A stretch of 64,000 nucleotides of DNA from Mesorhizobium sp. WSM4311 (GCF_002295115.1 NZ_NSFV01000010.1:62001-126000); one strand, 5' to 3'; positions 49,883 through 59,040 are shown, counted from the stretch's first letter. A program made the numbers and translations. Notes: a model not told the origin generated them from the sequence alone.

Positions 49883-50647
49883 CTATGCCAGTGCCTCCAG
49901 GCTCTCCGGCAGGATCTGGCCGCCATCGACAATGATTGTCTGTCCCGTCACGTAGCCGGCTTCCTTCGATGCAAAGTAGAGCGCGGCGTAGCCGATGTCC
50001 TCCACGCTTCCGAGCCGCTTGAGGGGGATCGAGGCGGCCATGGTCTTCTGGTAGTCCCCGCCCAGGCCGACAAGGCCCTCGGTCACGATGTTGCCGGGCA
50101 TGACGGCGTTGACGGTGATGCCGTATCTCGCCAGTTCGATGCAGGCCGTTCGCATGAAGCCGAGCTGTCCCGCCTTGGTGGCGCCGTAGTGCGACCAGCC
50201 GGGAAAACCGGTGATCGGGCCGGTGATCGACGACGTCAGCACGATGCGGCCCTGGTCGGATGCCTTGAGATAGGGAACCGCCGCCTTGACAGCGTGGAAG
50301 GTGCCCTTGAGGTTGGTGTCGACAACCTCGTCCCATTGCTGTGAGGTCATGTCCTCGAGCCGTGCCTGCGGGAAGATGCCGGCATTGGCGCACAAAACGT
50401 CGATACTGCCGTTTCTCGCGGCTGCCGCGGCAAGCGCGCTCTCGATGCTGGCGAGCGAGGTAACGTCGCCAACCACGCCAAAGGCGCCATGGCCGATCTC
50501 GGCGGCCGCGGCTTCGGCCTGGTCGACATGGCGCGCAATGATGGCGACCTTGGCACCCGAGAGTGCGAACACCCGCGCTATGCCCTTGCCGATGCCTTTC
50601 GACCCGCCGGTAACGACGACGGATCGACCCCTCAGAGACTGGGTCAT
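49883..50647 (-). CDS. Short-chain dehydrogenase/reductase (classical SDR)
   Basis: The 254-residue protein shows TGGSKGIGKG (NAD(P) loop), CANAG, TSSITG (catalytic Ser region) and YGATK (catalytic Tyr-Lys), plus PGNIVTEG and the ending TIIVDGGQ. The ATG at 50647 has a strong GGAGG 8 nt upstream and gives a normal N-terminus (MTQSLRGRSVVVTGG). The substrate is unknown; in this cluster it may oxidise an alcohol or reduce an aldehyde made by the dehydratase. It is last in a minus-strand run with the permease, hydrolase and dehydratase genes, with a hairpin in front that may separate it from the permease. Confidence 0.85.
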   Translation of the reverse strand: MTQSLRGRSVVVTGGSKGIGKGIARVFALSGAKVAIIARHVDQAEAAAAEIGHGAFGVVGDVTSLASIESALAAAAARNGSIDVLCANAGIFPQARLEDMTSQQWDEVVDTNLKGTFHAVKAAVPYLKASDQGRIVLTSSITGPITGFPGWSHYGATKAGQLGFMRTACIELARYGITVNAVMPGNIVTEGLVGLGGDYQKTMAASIPLKRLGSVEDIGYAALYFASKEAGYVTGQTIIVDGGQILPESLEALA

Positions 50648-50668
50648 GACTTGAACCTCCAAAATGAG

Positions 50669-50697
50669 ACGGGGACAGAGTGATGCTCCGTCCCCGT
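50669..50697 (-). terminator. Hairpin between permease and dehydrogenase genes
   Basis: The stem ACGGGGAC/GTCCCCGT (50669-50676 with 50690-50697) extends inward by three pairs past one mismatch. It lies 31 bp past the permease stop on the minus strand and is followed by CTCATTTTGG, a weak T-run, so it may terminate or attenuate transcription into the dehydrogenase gene. Confidence 0.5.
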
Positions 50698-50727
50698 TGA
50701 CGCTGGAAATCCAGGGCGAGGAATGCC

Positions 50728-52254
50728 CTAGCCCTCGTTCACCATGTGACCGATGTTCTCATACGCCTTGGGGTTGGCCGACTTCAGCACGAAGCCCCAG
50801 ATCAGGCCGACGATAAGGATCGCAAGCCCGACATAGGGGATGCTCCTGGCAAAGCCATTGGTGCCGCCCAGAGTCGCCAGATTGGCGACCAGCGTGTAGA
50901 CGAGCACCAACTGCACAACGAGCGAGATCAACGGCGCGATGACAGTCGTCAGCATGCTGCCGCCGCCGTTCTTCTTGAACCACATGTAGATGGCCAGCGA
51001 GACAACCGCCTGCAGCACCAAAAGCAGTCCGGTGCCAAGCACGGCAAACAGCGTATAGACGCCAAGCCAGGCCTGTCCCGACGGATCGTCGAAGCCGTAG
51101 GCCAGACCGTAGAGCAGCACCCATACCGCCGCCAGCACCGACTGCAGCGCCGAGGCCTTGTGCGGGCTCTTGTGGTGGTCATGCGTCTCGGCGATCGCCT
51201 GCGGCAGGACGCCTTCGCGCGCCAGCGAATACAGATAGCGGGAAGCGGTGTTGTGGAAAGCCATGCCGCAGGCGAAGGAACTGGTCAGGATGAGCAGCGA
51301 CATCAACTGGTAGCCCCAGCCACCGACAAAACTCTGAATGGGTGTCAGGAAGAAGTTCACGCCGTCGGAGAAGGCCTTGGCTACCATGTCGGCCTCGGTC
51401 GGATAGGCCGCCACCGCGCACCAGCTGACGAAGGTGTAGAACAGGCCAAGGCCGATGACCGAAATCAGCAGCGATTGCGGAATGATGCGCTTCGGATCGC
51501 GGGATTCCTCGGCATAGTTCGGCGCCATCTCGAAGCCGACCCACGACCAGAACGCCATGAAGATGCCGACCGCCGCCGCGCCCGCCGGTATGGCCACGGT
51601 TCCGACTGTCTGCTCGGCGACAGGCGTGAACACCTTGAACACATTGAGCGAATCGCCGGAAAAATTCGTCCCGCCATGGGCAAAGATCACGCCCAGCGAA
51701 AAGATCACCAGCATGATCACTTCCAGAATGAGGGCTATGCCGAGCAGCCGTGCCGACACTTTCACATCGCGGTAGGCGAGGGCCGCGATGACCACGATCA
51801 TGGCGAGCGCGAGCACGATCCACGGCACGTTGATGCCGAAATGCTGCGAAAGCCACAGATTGCCGAAAAAGGCGAACAGCCCGGTGAGGGAAGCCTCGAA
51901 CAGCGAGTAGCAGGCGAGCGAGCCGATGCCCGCCGACATGCCGACCTCGCGGCCGAGCCCCTGGCTGATGAAGGAGTAGAAGCCGCCGACCGACGATACG
52001 CGCGATGCCATCGCGGCATAGCCGACCGAGAAGATGGTCAGCACGATCGTCGCCATCAGGAAGGCGGCAGGGGTATATTTGCCGATGCCGTAGCCCGCCG
52101 CGAACGGGACATTGCCCAGCATCGCCGACATTGGCGCCGCGCCGGTGACGGCCAGGAAGAGCACTCCGGCGAGCCCAACGGCCTTCGAGTGCAAAAGGTT
52201 GATGCTGTTACTCTTCGAGACGTCGATCGTCCCGCGTGCAGTTTCTATGGCCAT
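50728..52254 (-). CDS. APC-superfamily amino-acid/amine permease
   Basis: The 508-residue integral membrane protein has about 12-14 hydrophobic helices. The first contains AVGLAGVLFLAVTGAAPMSA, the APC helix-1 substrate loop; GGFYSFISQGLGREVG (about 90-105) is the second signature and GFEMAPNYAEESRDPKRIIP (about 240-260) the third. It imports amino acids or amines by proton or cation coupling. The start ATG at 52254 follows GGAGAGGG. It follows the isochorismatase-like gene by 99 bp in the same direction. It is the probable importer of the substrate of this island, but the substrate cannot be read from the sequence. Confidence 0.88.
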   Translation of the reverse strand: MAIETARGTIDVSKSNSINLLHSKAVGLAGVLFLAVTGAAPMSAMLGNVPFAAGYGIGKYTPAAFLMATIVLTIFSVGYAAMASRVSSVGGFYSFISQGLGREVGMSAGIGSLACYSLFEASLTGLFAFFGNLWLSQHFGINVPWIVLALAMIVVIAALAYRDVKVSARLLGIALILEVIMLVIFSLGVIFAHGGTNFSGDSLNVFKVFTPVAEQTVGTVAIPAGAAAVGIFMAFWSWVGFEMAPNYAEESRDPKRIIPQSLLISVIGLGLFYTFVSWCAVAAYPTEADMVAKAFSDGVNFFLTPIQSFVGGWGYQLMSLLILTSSFACGMAFHNTASRYLYSLAREGVLPQAIAETHDHHKSPHKASALQSVLAAVWVLLYGLAYGFDDPSGQAWLGVYTLFAVLGTGLLLVLQAVVSLAIYMWFKKNGGGSMLTTVIAPLISLVVQLVLVYTLVANLATLGGTNGFARSIPYVGLAILIVGLIWGFVLKSANPKAYENIGHMVNEG

Positions 52255-52353
52255 GAAGCCCTCTCCATTCGTGACAGCTGTATGCAGTTCCCCGCACAGG
52301 GCGGCCGATGTGTCCCAGCCTGCTCGTGCCGCCATGACAGTACGGACGCAGCG

Positions 52354-53052
52354 TCACTTTGCCAAGGCCATGATTTTGCATAGCTCGCCGCTCGACATCA
52401 CGTGGCAATAGATCATGTTGATGATTTCGAGCTCCTTGCGGTGAAGCTCCTCGGTCGCCGCCGCGCAGCAATCCTCGATCACGATGACGGCATAGCTCTC
52501 ATCCGCCAGGCTGCGCACCGTCGAGGACACGCATTGGTCCGTGAAGATACCGCAGCAGATGACATTCCGGATGCCGAGATTGTGAAGGATCAGGCGCAGA
52601 TTCGTTCCCGTCAGCGCGGAATCGGTGGTCTTGGTCACCACGATCTCGTCGCCGGCCGGCTGAAGCTCGGCAACCAGCTGCGACGGTGCGTCGTTCTTCG
52701 GCAGCAGCAAATTGTTCCAGCCCGGCATTTTCTGAGAGAGCGAGCGATCACGCCCGTCCTTGGTGTGGCAGGCGATGCGGGCAAAAAGGCATTCGATGCC
52801 GTTTTGCCGTGCCAGCGCCAGCAGTCGTCCCGTGTTCGGTATGACCGTGCCGTGCATACGCTCGTGGAACGGCGTCCACAGATCGTAGCGATGCTGTTCC
52901 TGCTGCGAAAGCGATGCGCGATCCGGCCGTTCCAGGTAGGTGTTCTGAACGTCGATGACCAGGATGGCGGTTTGCGCCGGCACCAGCATCGGATCATCCG
53001 GCTCGGGCGCGCCGAGATAGTAGAGCGAACGGAATCCGGTTTTCCAGCTCAT
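52354..53052 (-). CDS. Isochorismatase-like cysteine hydrolase
   Basis: The 232-residue protein has the cysteine-hydrolase triad: Asp in AILVIDVQNTY, Lys in VVTKTTDSALTGT and Cys in GIFTDQCVSST (about 165-175). The family hydrolyses amides such as ureidoacrylate, nicotinamide or N-carbamoyl compounds. Relative to isochorismatase proper, the substrate pocket differs, so no specific reaction is assigned. It is 9 bp from the dehydratase small-subunit gene and co-directional, so it belongs to the same operon and may release an amine or clear an amide intermediate. Confidence 0.82.
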   Translation of the reverse strand: MSWKTGFRSLYYLGAPEPDDPMLVPAQTAILVIDVQNTYLERPDRASLSQQEQHRYDLWTPFHERMHGTVIPNTGRLLALARQNGIECLFARIACHTKDGRDRSLSQKMPGWNNLLLPKNDAPSQLVAELQPAGDEIVVTKTTDSALTGTNLRLILHNLGIRNVICCGIFTDQCVSSTVRSLADESYAVIVIEDCCAAATEELHRKELEIINMIYCHVMSSGELCKIMALAK

Positions 53053-53061
53053 GCGGTCCTT

Positions 53062-53481
53062 TCAGAAGCGGAACGTGAAGAGGCCTCGCGCCGCGTAGGT
53101 CTCGGCGGCTTCCTCGATGAAACGGGCGATGCGTTCGGCCTGGTAGGTATCGCGCATCGTGGCAGCGGCCTGGAGCAATTCTTCCTTGGCTTTGGCGCGG
53201 CCGGGGCGCAGCAGTTCATAGACCTGCATGATGAAATCCTGCGGCACCTCGACAAGCTCCGCCCCACGCTCGAAGTTGAGGGCCAGTGTCGGCCGTCCGA
53301 CATCGCGCGCCACATCGGCCTGTGCCTGCAGCGCTTGCGGGGTGATGCGAAGGTCTTCCATCGTCACGTCGCCCGCGAGCACCGAATCCAGCGTTATCTC
53401 GGCAAGCGATTTGCCGCGCTTGCCCGTCACGGCGCCGGGCTGTGTTTCGGCGAGCGGATAGTCGGCGCGCGTGTGGGTCAC
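53062..53481 (-). CDS. B12-dependent diol/glycerol dehydratase small subunit
   Basis: The 139-residue protein matches PduE/DhaB3: YPLAETQP and TGKRGKSLAEITLDSVLAG, then EDLRITPQALQAQADVARDVGR, LNFERGAELVEVPQDFI and ELLRPGRAKAKEELL. Small subunits complete the (alpha-beta-gamma) dehydratase that converts 1,2-diols or glycerol into aldehydes using adenosylcobalamin. Its start overlaps the large/medium gene's stop by 4 bp, so the three parts are coupled. It ends 9 bp before the isochorismatase-like gene. Confidence 0.9.
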   Translation of the reverse strand: MTHTRADYPLAETQPGAVTGKRGKSLAEITLDSVLAGDVTMEDLRITPQALQAQADVARDVGRPTLALNFERGAELVEVPQDFIMQVYELLRPGRAKAKEELLQAAATMRDTYQAERIARFIEEAAETYAARGLFTFRF

Positions 53482-55748
53482 GATTTCACCCCCGTCAGGG
53501 TGACGTCGACCTCTTCGGGAGCCGCGCCGGCCTCGGTCAGCCCGGTTTCGATGGCGTAGATGAGGGCGACGCGGGCGTGGTAGCGAGACCCCATGGCCTC
53601 GCCCCGCTGCGGCACCACGATGGGCTCCGGCATTTCGCCCAGCGCATAGGCCGCCGCATTGGCACCCAGCGCGCGATAGTGCTCGAGCCTGGTGATCGGC
53701 GCATTGGAAAACAGTTCCAGATTGTTGTGCGGCTGGCGATCGCGCTGGTGGATGACGGCCGTGCCCTTGGCCTGGATGCCGATGCCGATGCCGCTGCCGG
53801 CCATCCGGGCGGCGGACAGGCCGAGGAAGGAGGTATCGGCCGTATGGCGAAAGCGGACGACGCGCGCCTTGAGCCCGCGTGCCTGGATCGCATCCAGCAT
53901 GGCGCCGAGCACTTCGGAGAGCCGATGTCCGGCCGTCGTCCGGTAAAGCTTCAGCCCGAAGGCCGGGCTGATGCCGATGACCACATCGTCCTTCGCCGAT
54001 CCATTGGCCGCCGGCCCAAGGTTGCGATAGCGGATGTGCCTTGCCTCGTCCTTCTCGTGCAGGGCTTCCGAGCGCAGCACCTCCTTCTGGTCCAGCACAT
54101 CGCGGATGTCATTGAGCTGCAGGCGCCGTTCTTCAGACACGCGGTAGCCGGAACCGGGGCCGAGATAGTCGTTTGGATCGTTGACCGCACTGACGATCCG
54201 CCCATTGCGGATCATCGCCGATGTCTGGAGATAGTCACCGGAAAGGCGCAGCTTGACCACGTCGAGGAGGTTCTCCGCCTCTTCGCGGAACCCACGCTTG
54301 GCCAGCGCTTTGACCACGTCGATCACGGTGATGCCGCGCTCCTTGATGGCTTCGCTGATAAAGCTGACGTCGCGCGGCATCAGGCTGCGCGTATCGTCGG
54401 AACCGGAAGCGTAGACCACGCTGCTCTTCATGTCCTCGGTCGGTGAGGAAAGGTCGAGTTCCTCGAACACGGCGGCGATCGCTTCCACCGCCCTCTCGCG
54501 CAGCTCGATCGCGCGCGACTCGGGCAGCGGCGTCAATCCGCCATCGGCCTCGAAATCGCGCTGCAGCACAAGATAATCTTCCAGTTCCTCGCCGTTGATC
54601 AGCGACGGGTTGAACGAATTGTCGTATTTCAGGATCGATCCCATGCCGGAGCAGATCAGATCCGAGCCGGCAATCAGGTAGGGAAGGATCTTGGCGCCGA
54701 CGCGAATTTCCGATTCGGTCGAGCGCGCGTCATTGCCCGAGGCGCATTCGAGATCGAGCCAGACGGCGATGAGGTTCTCGGCCATCAGTTCGCGAACGCC
54801 GCCGGGTATGGTGGCGGTCAAGGGCGCTCCGTCGATACCGCCATTTTGCGTGCCTTGCACACCCATGCCGCGCTGCAGGCAGAGGCAGCGCGCTTCCAGG
54901 TAGAGCAGCGATTTGGCTTCGTGGAAGCCCATCAGCAACTCGGAGCCGGCACCCGACGTACAGCGCATCTTGACGCCACGCGAGGCGTAGGCGGCGGCCA
55001 GGAATGCCTTGGACCACGGCGTGTCGTCGCCATCGGTGAACGACTTTTCAGTGCCGTAGACGGAAACGGTTTCGGCGTAGGAGGTAAAGCCGGCCATGGC
55101 GATGCGCAGCTCTTCGGCTTCCTCGCTGGAGCATTGGAACAGCGTTCCCCAGCGGCCGACCGCGCCGCCTACCGCGCATGCCACTGCGTTGGACCAGGCG
55201 TTGCGCGACACGCGCATCGTTGTCTCGATCTCGTCGAAGCCGAAGGCGACGGCGGTCGCGGCATCGGCGGCGAGCTGCAGCGGATCGTCCTTGGCGTTGG
55301 TGACGTGCGCCTGGTTGCCCGGCGTCTTGCGGGCTCGCATCTTCGAGTAGGCGAAGGCGATCTCCAGCGCGTTGAGCTGAGACACCACTTCGGCGAGTTT
55401 GGCGGGTGTCATGCCATGGGCGAGCCGCACCAGCGTCTCGCGCGGCACGTTCATGTCGACCAGCCAGCGTGCGACGGTCGCCGAATCCAGCGCCATCGCT
55501 TCCGGTGCCACCTCCGGATCGATGTGATGGCGGGCGATGAAGCGGTCGATCATGTCGTAGTCGTGTTCGAGCACCCCATCGAGGGATACGACGCGCCCGT
55601 CCCTGATGCCGATGCCGGGTTGGGGATCGGCCGGACTGGAGAAAGCGGAGAAGCCGTTGGCGGGGTCTTCCGCCGCAAACTTGTCCAGCCGCAACGGCCG
55701 CTCGTCCCAGTCGGCGAAGCGCTTCCAGCGGTTCAGTTTCGGCGTCAT
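53478..55748 (-). CDS. B12-dependent diol/glycerol dehydratase, large and medium subunits fused
   Basis: The 756-residue protein joins a large (catalytic) subunit (about 1-555: KRFADWDERPLRLDKFA, FAYSKMRARKTPGNQAHVTN, AETVSVYGTEKSFTDGDDTPWSK, KMRCTSGAGSELLMG) to a medium subunit (about 590-756: DVVIGISPAFG, KARVVRFRHTADTSFLG, SGIGIGIQAKGTAVIHQ, NLELFSNAPI). In the enterobacterial enzyme these are separate proteins. Adenosylcobalamin generates a radical that removes water from 1,2-diols. All three subunit parts are here, but no reactivating factor (DdrA/DdrB-like) is seen in the window. The start overlaps nothing upstream; a 296-bp gap with no gene follows on that side. Confidence 0.92.
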   Translation of the reverse strand: MTPKLNRWKRFADWDERPLRLDKFAAEDPANGFSAFSSPADPQPGIGIRDGRVVSLDGVLEHDYDMIDRFIARHHIDPEVAPEAMALDSATVARWLVDMNVPRETLVRLAHGMTPAKLAEVVSQLNALEIAFAYSKMRARKTPGNQAHVTNAKDDPLQLAADAATAVAFGFDEIETTMRVSRNAWSNAVACAVGGAVGRWGTLFQCSSEEAEELRIAMAGFTSYAETVSVYGTEKSFTDGDDTPWSKAFLAAAYASRGVKMRCTSGAGSELLMGFHEAKSLLYLEARCLCLQRGMGVQGTQNGGIDGAPLTATIPGGVRELMAENLIAVWLDLECASGNDARSTESEIRVGAKILPYLIAGSDLICSGMGSILKYDNSFNPSLINGEELEDYLVLQRDFEADGGLTPLPESRAIELRERAVEAIAAVFEELDLSSPTEDMKSSVVYASGSDDTRSLMPRDVSFISEAIKERGITVIDVVKALAKRGFREEAENLLDVVKLRLSGDYLQTSAMIRNGRIVSAVNDPNDYLGPGSGYRVSEERRLQLNDIRDVLDQKEVLRSEALHEKDEARHIRYRNLGPAANGSAKDDVVIGISPAFGLKLYRTTAGHRLSEVLGAMLDAIQARGLKARVVRFRHTADTSFLGLSAARMAGSGIGIGIQAKGTAVIHQRDRQPHNNLELFSNAPITRLEHYRALGANAAAYALGEMPEPIVVPQRGEAMGSRYHARVALIYAIETGLTEAGAAPEEVDVTLTGVKS

Positions 55749-56044
55749 GCGTGCTATCCTCGACCCAGCCGAAAGACTAGTGAAAGCTTACCCGCCACAC
55801 AATGACCCTGGATCGACCGCCGGCCAAGGGGGCGCACGCCGCAGGCTCAAAATACCCGAAGCTGCTCGCCATCCTGTCGATCTTCGCAGCAGAGGCGCTC
55901 GAAATCCACCGACAGCAGAGGCTGCCGGTGCCACAGGTCATACGGCATTTATTTCGTTTTGCTGGAGCATTGCGCGACGTGTTTCGGCATCGAATTCGGC
56001 CGCCAAAGATCAGGTTTGGCCGGGCACGTCTGAAGCCGCACGTC
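55749..56044. other. Intergenic gap upstream of the diol dehydratase gene
   Basis: No gene or clear element is supported. A plus-strand frame here (for example KYPKLLAILSIFAAEALEIH, about 55848-55907) reads plausibly for a short distance but matches no family I recognise and could be a gene remnant. The dehydratase promoter presumably lies at its left side. Confidence 0.35.
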
Positions 56045-56998
56045 TCATCGGCCCGACCGCTCCGCTGCGGTGAGCAACGAGGTAAACATGTGCGCGTAGT
56101 TCTCCGCCTGCACGCCCCAATCCCACTCCCGGATCGTCTCGATCATGCGGGCGGCCATCCGCGACCGGAGCGATGGCGTGTCCCGCAACAGGGCGAGCTT
56201 GTTCGCAAGCCCTTCCGCGGTTCCATCGAAGAACAGCCCGTTGTCGCCATCCCGAATCAGCTCGGGCATGTTTCCCACACGGGTCGTCACCACGGGGACA
56301 CCGCACGCCGCCGCCTCCAGGCAAGGATTGGGTGTGCCTTCGCTGCGACTGGCGCAGACATAAACGTCGAGATCCCGGTAGAAGTCGAGCATTTCGTCAT
56401 GGTTGCGCCAGTGCTGCTCCCGAATCGCAGTCTGCAGTCGCACGCCCGGCACGGCAGCGACCGCGGGCTCGATGACGTCGTGGAAGCCGCGATGTGCCGG
56501 ACCATGGTTGCCGAGACTTCCCGCCCATCCGACGCGGAGCTCGCCAGAATAGGGTTGCGGCTCTGGCCGGGGGCAAAAGAATGTCGTGTCGACTCCATTG
56601 GGCGTGTAGTGGACCGGAATACGCAGTAGAGGAGCGTATTCGCGCTCGAGCTGCCGATTGTTGACGAAGACGGCGCGCGCCAACCGCTGCAGGATAGCGA
56701 GCCCGGGCTCGCGGAATTCGCCCTCCATCTCCCTGTGGCTGCAGATCCCGATGAGCAGCCTGTCAGAGCGCCGGGCGAGGACCGATTCCGGCAGAGGCAG
56801 CTTCGCGATCTGGAACCAATAGAAGATGAGCACGACATCCGCGGCGTTCACGTCGGACTCAGTCACATCATGCTGAAATCGTTCGACGATCTCGAACTTC
56901 CTTGCCAGCACGCGCCGGAGATTCTGGGTCTTTCTATCGATCGCCCAGCCGGGTCGGTCCGCGATCGCCAGGATGCGGGGGAGGTGTCCATCGCTCAC
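56045..56998 (-). CDS. Glycosyltransferase, GT4-type (GT-B fold)
   Basis: The 317-residue protein has the C-terminal half of a GT-B transferase: YTPNGVDTTFF, RVGWAGSLGN, a DVYVCASRSEGTPNPCLEAA stretch (the E-x7-E donor motif, about 235-255), then CGVPVVTTRVGNMPELIRDG. The N-terminal half is short (about 130 residues). It transfers a sugar from a nucleotide-sugar donor, probably to a surface glycan or lipid. It overlaps the GT2 gene by 4 bp, so the two act in one pathway. The acceptor is unknown. It follows the dehydratase region without operon link. Confidence 0.85.
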   Translation of the reverse strand: MSDGHLPRILAIADRPGWAIDRKTQNLRRVLARKFEIVERFQHDVTESDVNAADVVLIFYWFQIAKLPLPESVLARRSDRLLIGICSHREMEGEFREPGLAILQRLARAVFVNNRQLEREYAPLLRIPVHYTPNGVDTTFFCPRPEPQPYSGELRVGWAGSLGNHGPAHRGFHDVIEPAVAAVPGVRLQTAIREQHWRNHDEMLDFYRDLDVYVCASRSEGTPNPCLEAAACGVPVVTTRVGNMPELIRDGDNGLFFDGTAEGLANKLALLRDTPSLRSRMAARMIETIREWDWGVQAENYAHMFTSLLTAAERSGR

Positions 56999-57906
56999 GA
57001 GGTGTACCGCTCAAGCCAATGCGCCAACCATGGATTGGCCTCGTCCAGATCATCGTCCGTCGCGGTGGTGCGCACCTGGGTAGTGTCCGGCAGTTGGATA
57101 TCGCCTGGTCGCAAGCGGGGTCGCCATCCGTGCCAACCACGACCATTGACCTCCTCGCTCAGGAACCGGCGGCCACCATACTTGCGCGCGGCGTGCTCCG
57201 CGCTCAGGAACAGATAATGCTTCATGCGAAAACGCTCGGGGGAGAGCCTCACCGGCTCCCCGAAGCGCACGCGATGGCCCCCTGACCACGCAATCTCCAT
57301 GGGGCCGTCCTGTTTCTTGTACGCACGGACGCAGTGTGGGGAGAACGGCCGGAACGGGTAGTAGGTGCGCAACGTGTCTTGATAATTGGGATTGTCGTGG
57401 TCGGGGGCTTCCCTGGTGGGAATGAACGTGAACTCGGAAGACTCGATCGCATTGAAGCCAAGTGCGTCGGCTGCCGCAATGGCGGAGACCAACGATGAGT
57501 ACGAAGTCGGCGGAAGATGGATCTCGTCAGCGTCAAGATGCATGAACCAGTCAGCCTCGAGCGACTGAAATAGTTCCTCTTTGCGACGAAGAAGCTGTTC
57601 CCAGCAATACCAGCCGTTGTGCGGGATGCTTTCGAATCCTATCAACCCTGCCCCGCGGTAGCGCTGGGCAATCTCCAGCGTTCGGTCCGTCGACTGATTG
57701 TCGCAAATGTAGACCTGTACGCCTTGACGAAAGAGATTCTCGAGACATCCGGCGACGAACCGTTCCTCGTTGCGTGTTGTAAGGACTGCGACGACTCGCG
57801 GGGATTTCCGATCACGCGCGGCATGCGCAATGTTGGTGTTGAGTTCGACCAAGTTCCTCAATCCTTCGTTGTGTGCTTCCGGATGCTGGCCGGTCAACTG
57901 GCGCAA
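56995..57906 (-). CDS. Glycosyltransferase family 2
   Basis: The 303-residue protein has the GT-A fold: VVAVLTTRNEERFVAGCLENL, the nucleotide-binding DNQSTDRT (about 72-79), and WFMHLDADEIHLP with the DxD-type metal site (about 121-133). It transfers a sugar from a nucleotide donor; no membrane helix is present. The start TTG at 57906 is weak; a later start is possible without losing the domain. It is the first gene of a two-gene glycosyltransferase operon, overlapping the GT4 gene by 4 bp, and probably decorates a surface polysaccharide. Confidence 0.82.
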   Translation of the reverse strand: MRQLTGQHPEAHNEGLRNLVELNTNIAHAARDRKSPRVVAVLTTRNEERFVAGCLENLFRQGVQVYICDNQSTDRTLEIAQRYRGAGLIGFESIPHNGWYCWEQLLRRKEELFQSLEADWFMHLDADEIHLPPTSYSSLVSAIAAADALGFNAIESSEFTFIPTREAPDHDNPNYQDTLRTYYPFRPFSPHCVRAYKKQDGPMEIAWSGGHRVRFGEPVRLSPERFRMKHYLFLSAEHAARKYGGRRFLSEEVNGRGWHGWRPRLRPGDIQLPDTTQVRTTATDDDLDEANPWLAHWLERYTS

Positions 57907-58050
57907 TTACTGAACTTGGCCGAAATGACAAGTCTAAAGACTCAGACCCGCCATGCCAACGCGCCGTCACCCGAAGTGCAACCGCTCACAGCGGTTCCCG
58001 TCGCGATCGCGAGTCTCGGGAATATGCGTATTCGGAAAACAGGCCAGACG

Positions 58051-58079
58051 GCCGCTTGCGGCGTCGTTTCCGTGAAACG
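58051..58079 (-). terminator. Two consecutive hairpins downstream of the LysR gene
   Basis: GCCGC-TT-GCGGC (58051-58062) and CGTTTC-CGT-GAAACG (58065-58079) are two perfect short stems just beyond the LysR stop on the minus strand. The second is followed by GGTGAATTGCTC, a tail recalled from other dispersed elements of these genomes. They may end the regulator transcript. Confidence 0.45.
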
Positions 58080-58089
58080 GTGAATTGCT

Positions 58090-59040
58090 CTAGCGACCCC
58101 AGATGACGGCATTCTCGTGCCGTTTTATGATGTGCTTCAGATTCTCGAAGGCGGTCGTGACGTGGCCGGCGAAGCGCTCCGCCGCCGGAGAGCGCGGCCC
58201 GCCAACCCGGCGCAGGATGCCCAGTGAGCGGCTAGGCTGCGGGATTTCATAGGGGAGCACCGTCACCCGGTTCTCCTTGCGCTGCGCGAAGACCACGGAA
58301 AATGGCAGCACGGCCAGTGCATCTGTTTCGGCGAGGAAGTTGATCACGCTCATCAGCGAGCCGCCCGAATAGCGCACGTTGAGGTCCGACATGCCGATGC
58401 TCATCAGGATCATCTGCAGGTCCGACATCAGCGGAGAGCCGGGCAGGGGCGCCACCCAGGGAAAGCTGGTCAGGTCATGCGCCCTGAGGCGGCGATTGCG
58501 CAGCAGCGGATGGTCTGGCCGGCAAGCCACGACATTGCGTCCGGGCAGGATCTCGGTGAATTCGAAGCCGGGTCCGAGGTCGAGCACGCCGATCGGCACG
58601 ATCCCGAGGTCGATCTGGTTGCTCTCCAGCGCCGCGACCATCTCGGGCAGGTTCATATAGCTTTGCTGGACGGTGACCTCAGGCTCGAGCTTCTGGAATT
58701 CGCCGATCATCCGGCTGATCATGGCATCCATGAAGAAAGGCACGCCGCCGACGCGGACAACACCCTTGGTGCCTTTCATGAAGCCTTGCACCGCATCCGA
58801 CGCCTTGCGCGAGGCCGTGATGATCGTGCGCCCTTGCGCCGCCAGCTGGAAACCGAGCGGTGTCGGCTGCAGCGGCCGGCGGCCCTTGAGGAAGAGGGGC
58901 TCGCCGACCCGCGCCTCCAGCATGGCCAGCGATCGGCTGACCGCGGGCTGGGTCAGGCCCAGCATGGCGGCTCCTTCCGACACGCCGCCTGCATCCAGCA
59001 CCGCGGCGAGCTGCATCAGGTGGCGCTCATTCAGCTTCAT
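58090..59040 (-). CDS. LysR-family transcriptional regulator
   Basis: The 316-residue protein has an N-terminal winged helix-turn-helix (about 5-64; the GGVSEGAAMLGLTQPAVSRS helix-turn-helix) and a periplasmic-binding-fold effector domain (about 90-300). It is divergent from the dioxygenase gene, with 93 bp between starts. A perfect palindromic T-N11-A box overlaps its own start codon, indicating autorepression and activation of the aromatic operon. LysR proteins often bind a pathway intermediate, here presumably a ring compound or maleylacetate-type acid. Confidence 0.9.
   Translation of the reverse strand: MKLNERHLMQLAAVLDAGGVSEGAAMLGLTQPAVSRSLAMLEARVGEPLFLKGRRPLQPTPLGFQLAAQGRTIITASRKASDAVQGFMKGTKGVVRVGGVPFFMDAMISRMIGEFQKLEPEVTVQQSYMNLPEMVAALESNQIDLGIVPIGVLDLGPGFEFTEILPGRNVVACRPDHPLLRNRRLRAHDLTSFPWVAPLPGSPLMSDLQMILMSIGMSDLNVRYSGGSLMSVINFLAETDALAVLPFSVVFAQRKENRVTVLPYEIPQPSRSLGILRRVGGPRSPAAERFAGHVTTAFENLKHIIKRHENAVIWGR

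Noticed and set aside
50746..52383. Long plus-strand frame opposite the permease gene
   Set aside because: The translation is Arg/His/Asp-rich and non-hydrophobic, as expected for the complement of a membrane protein; there is no motif or ribosome site.
55802..56044. Plus-strand frame as a possible regulator fragment
   Set aside because: Reads plausibly for about 60 residues, but it has no ribosome site and no matching family, and it continues antisense into the glycosyltransferase gene.
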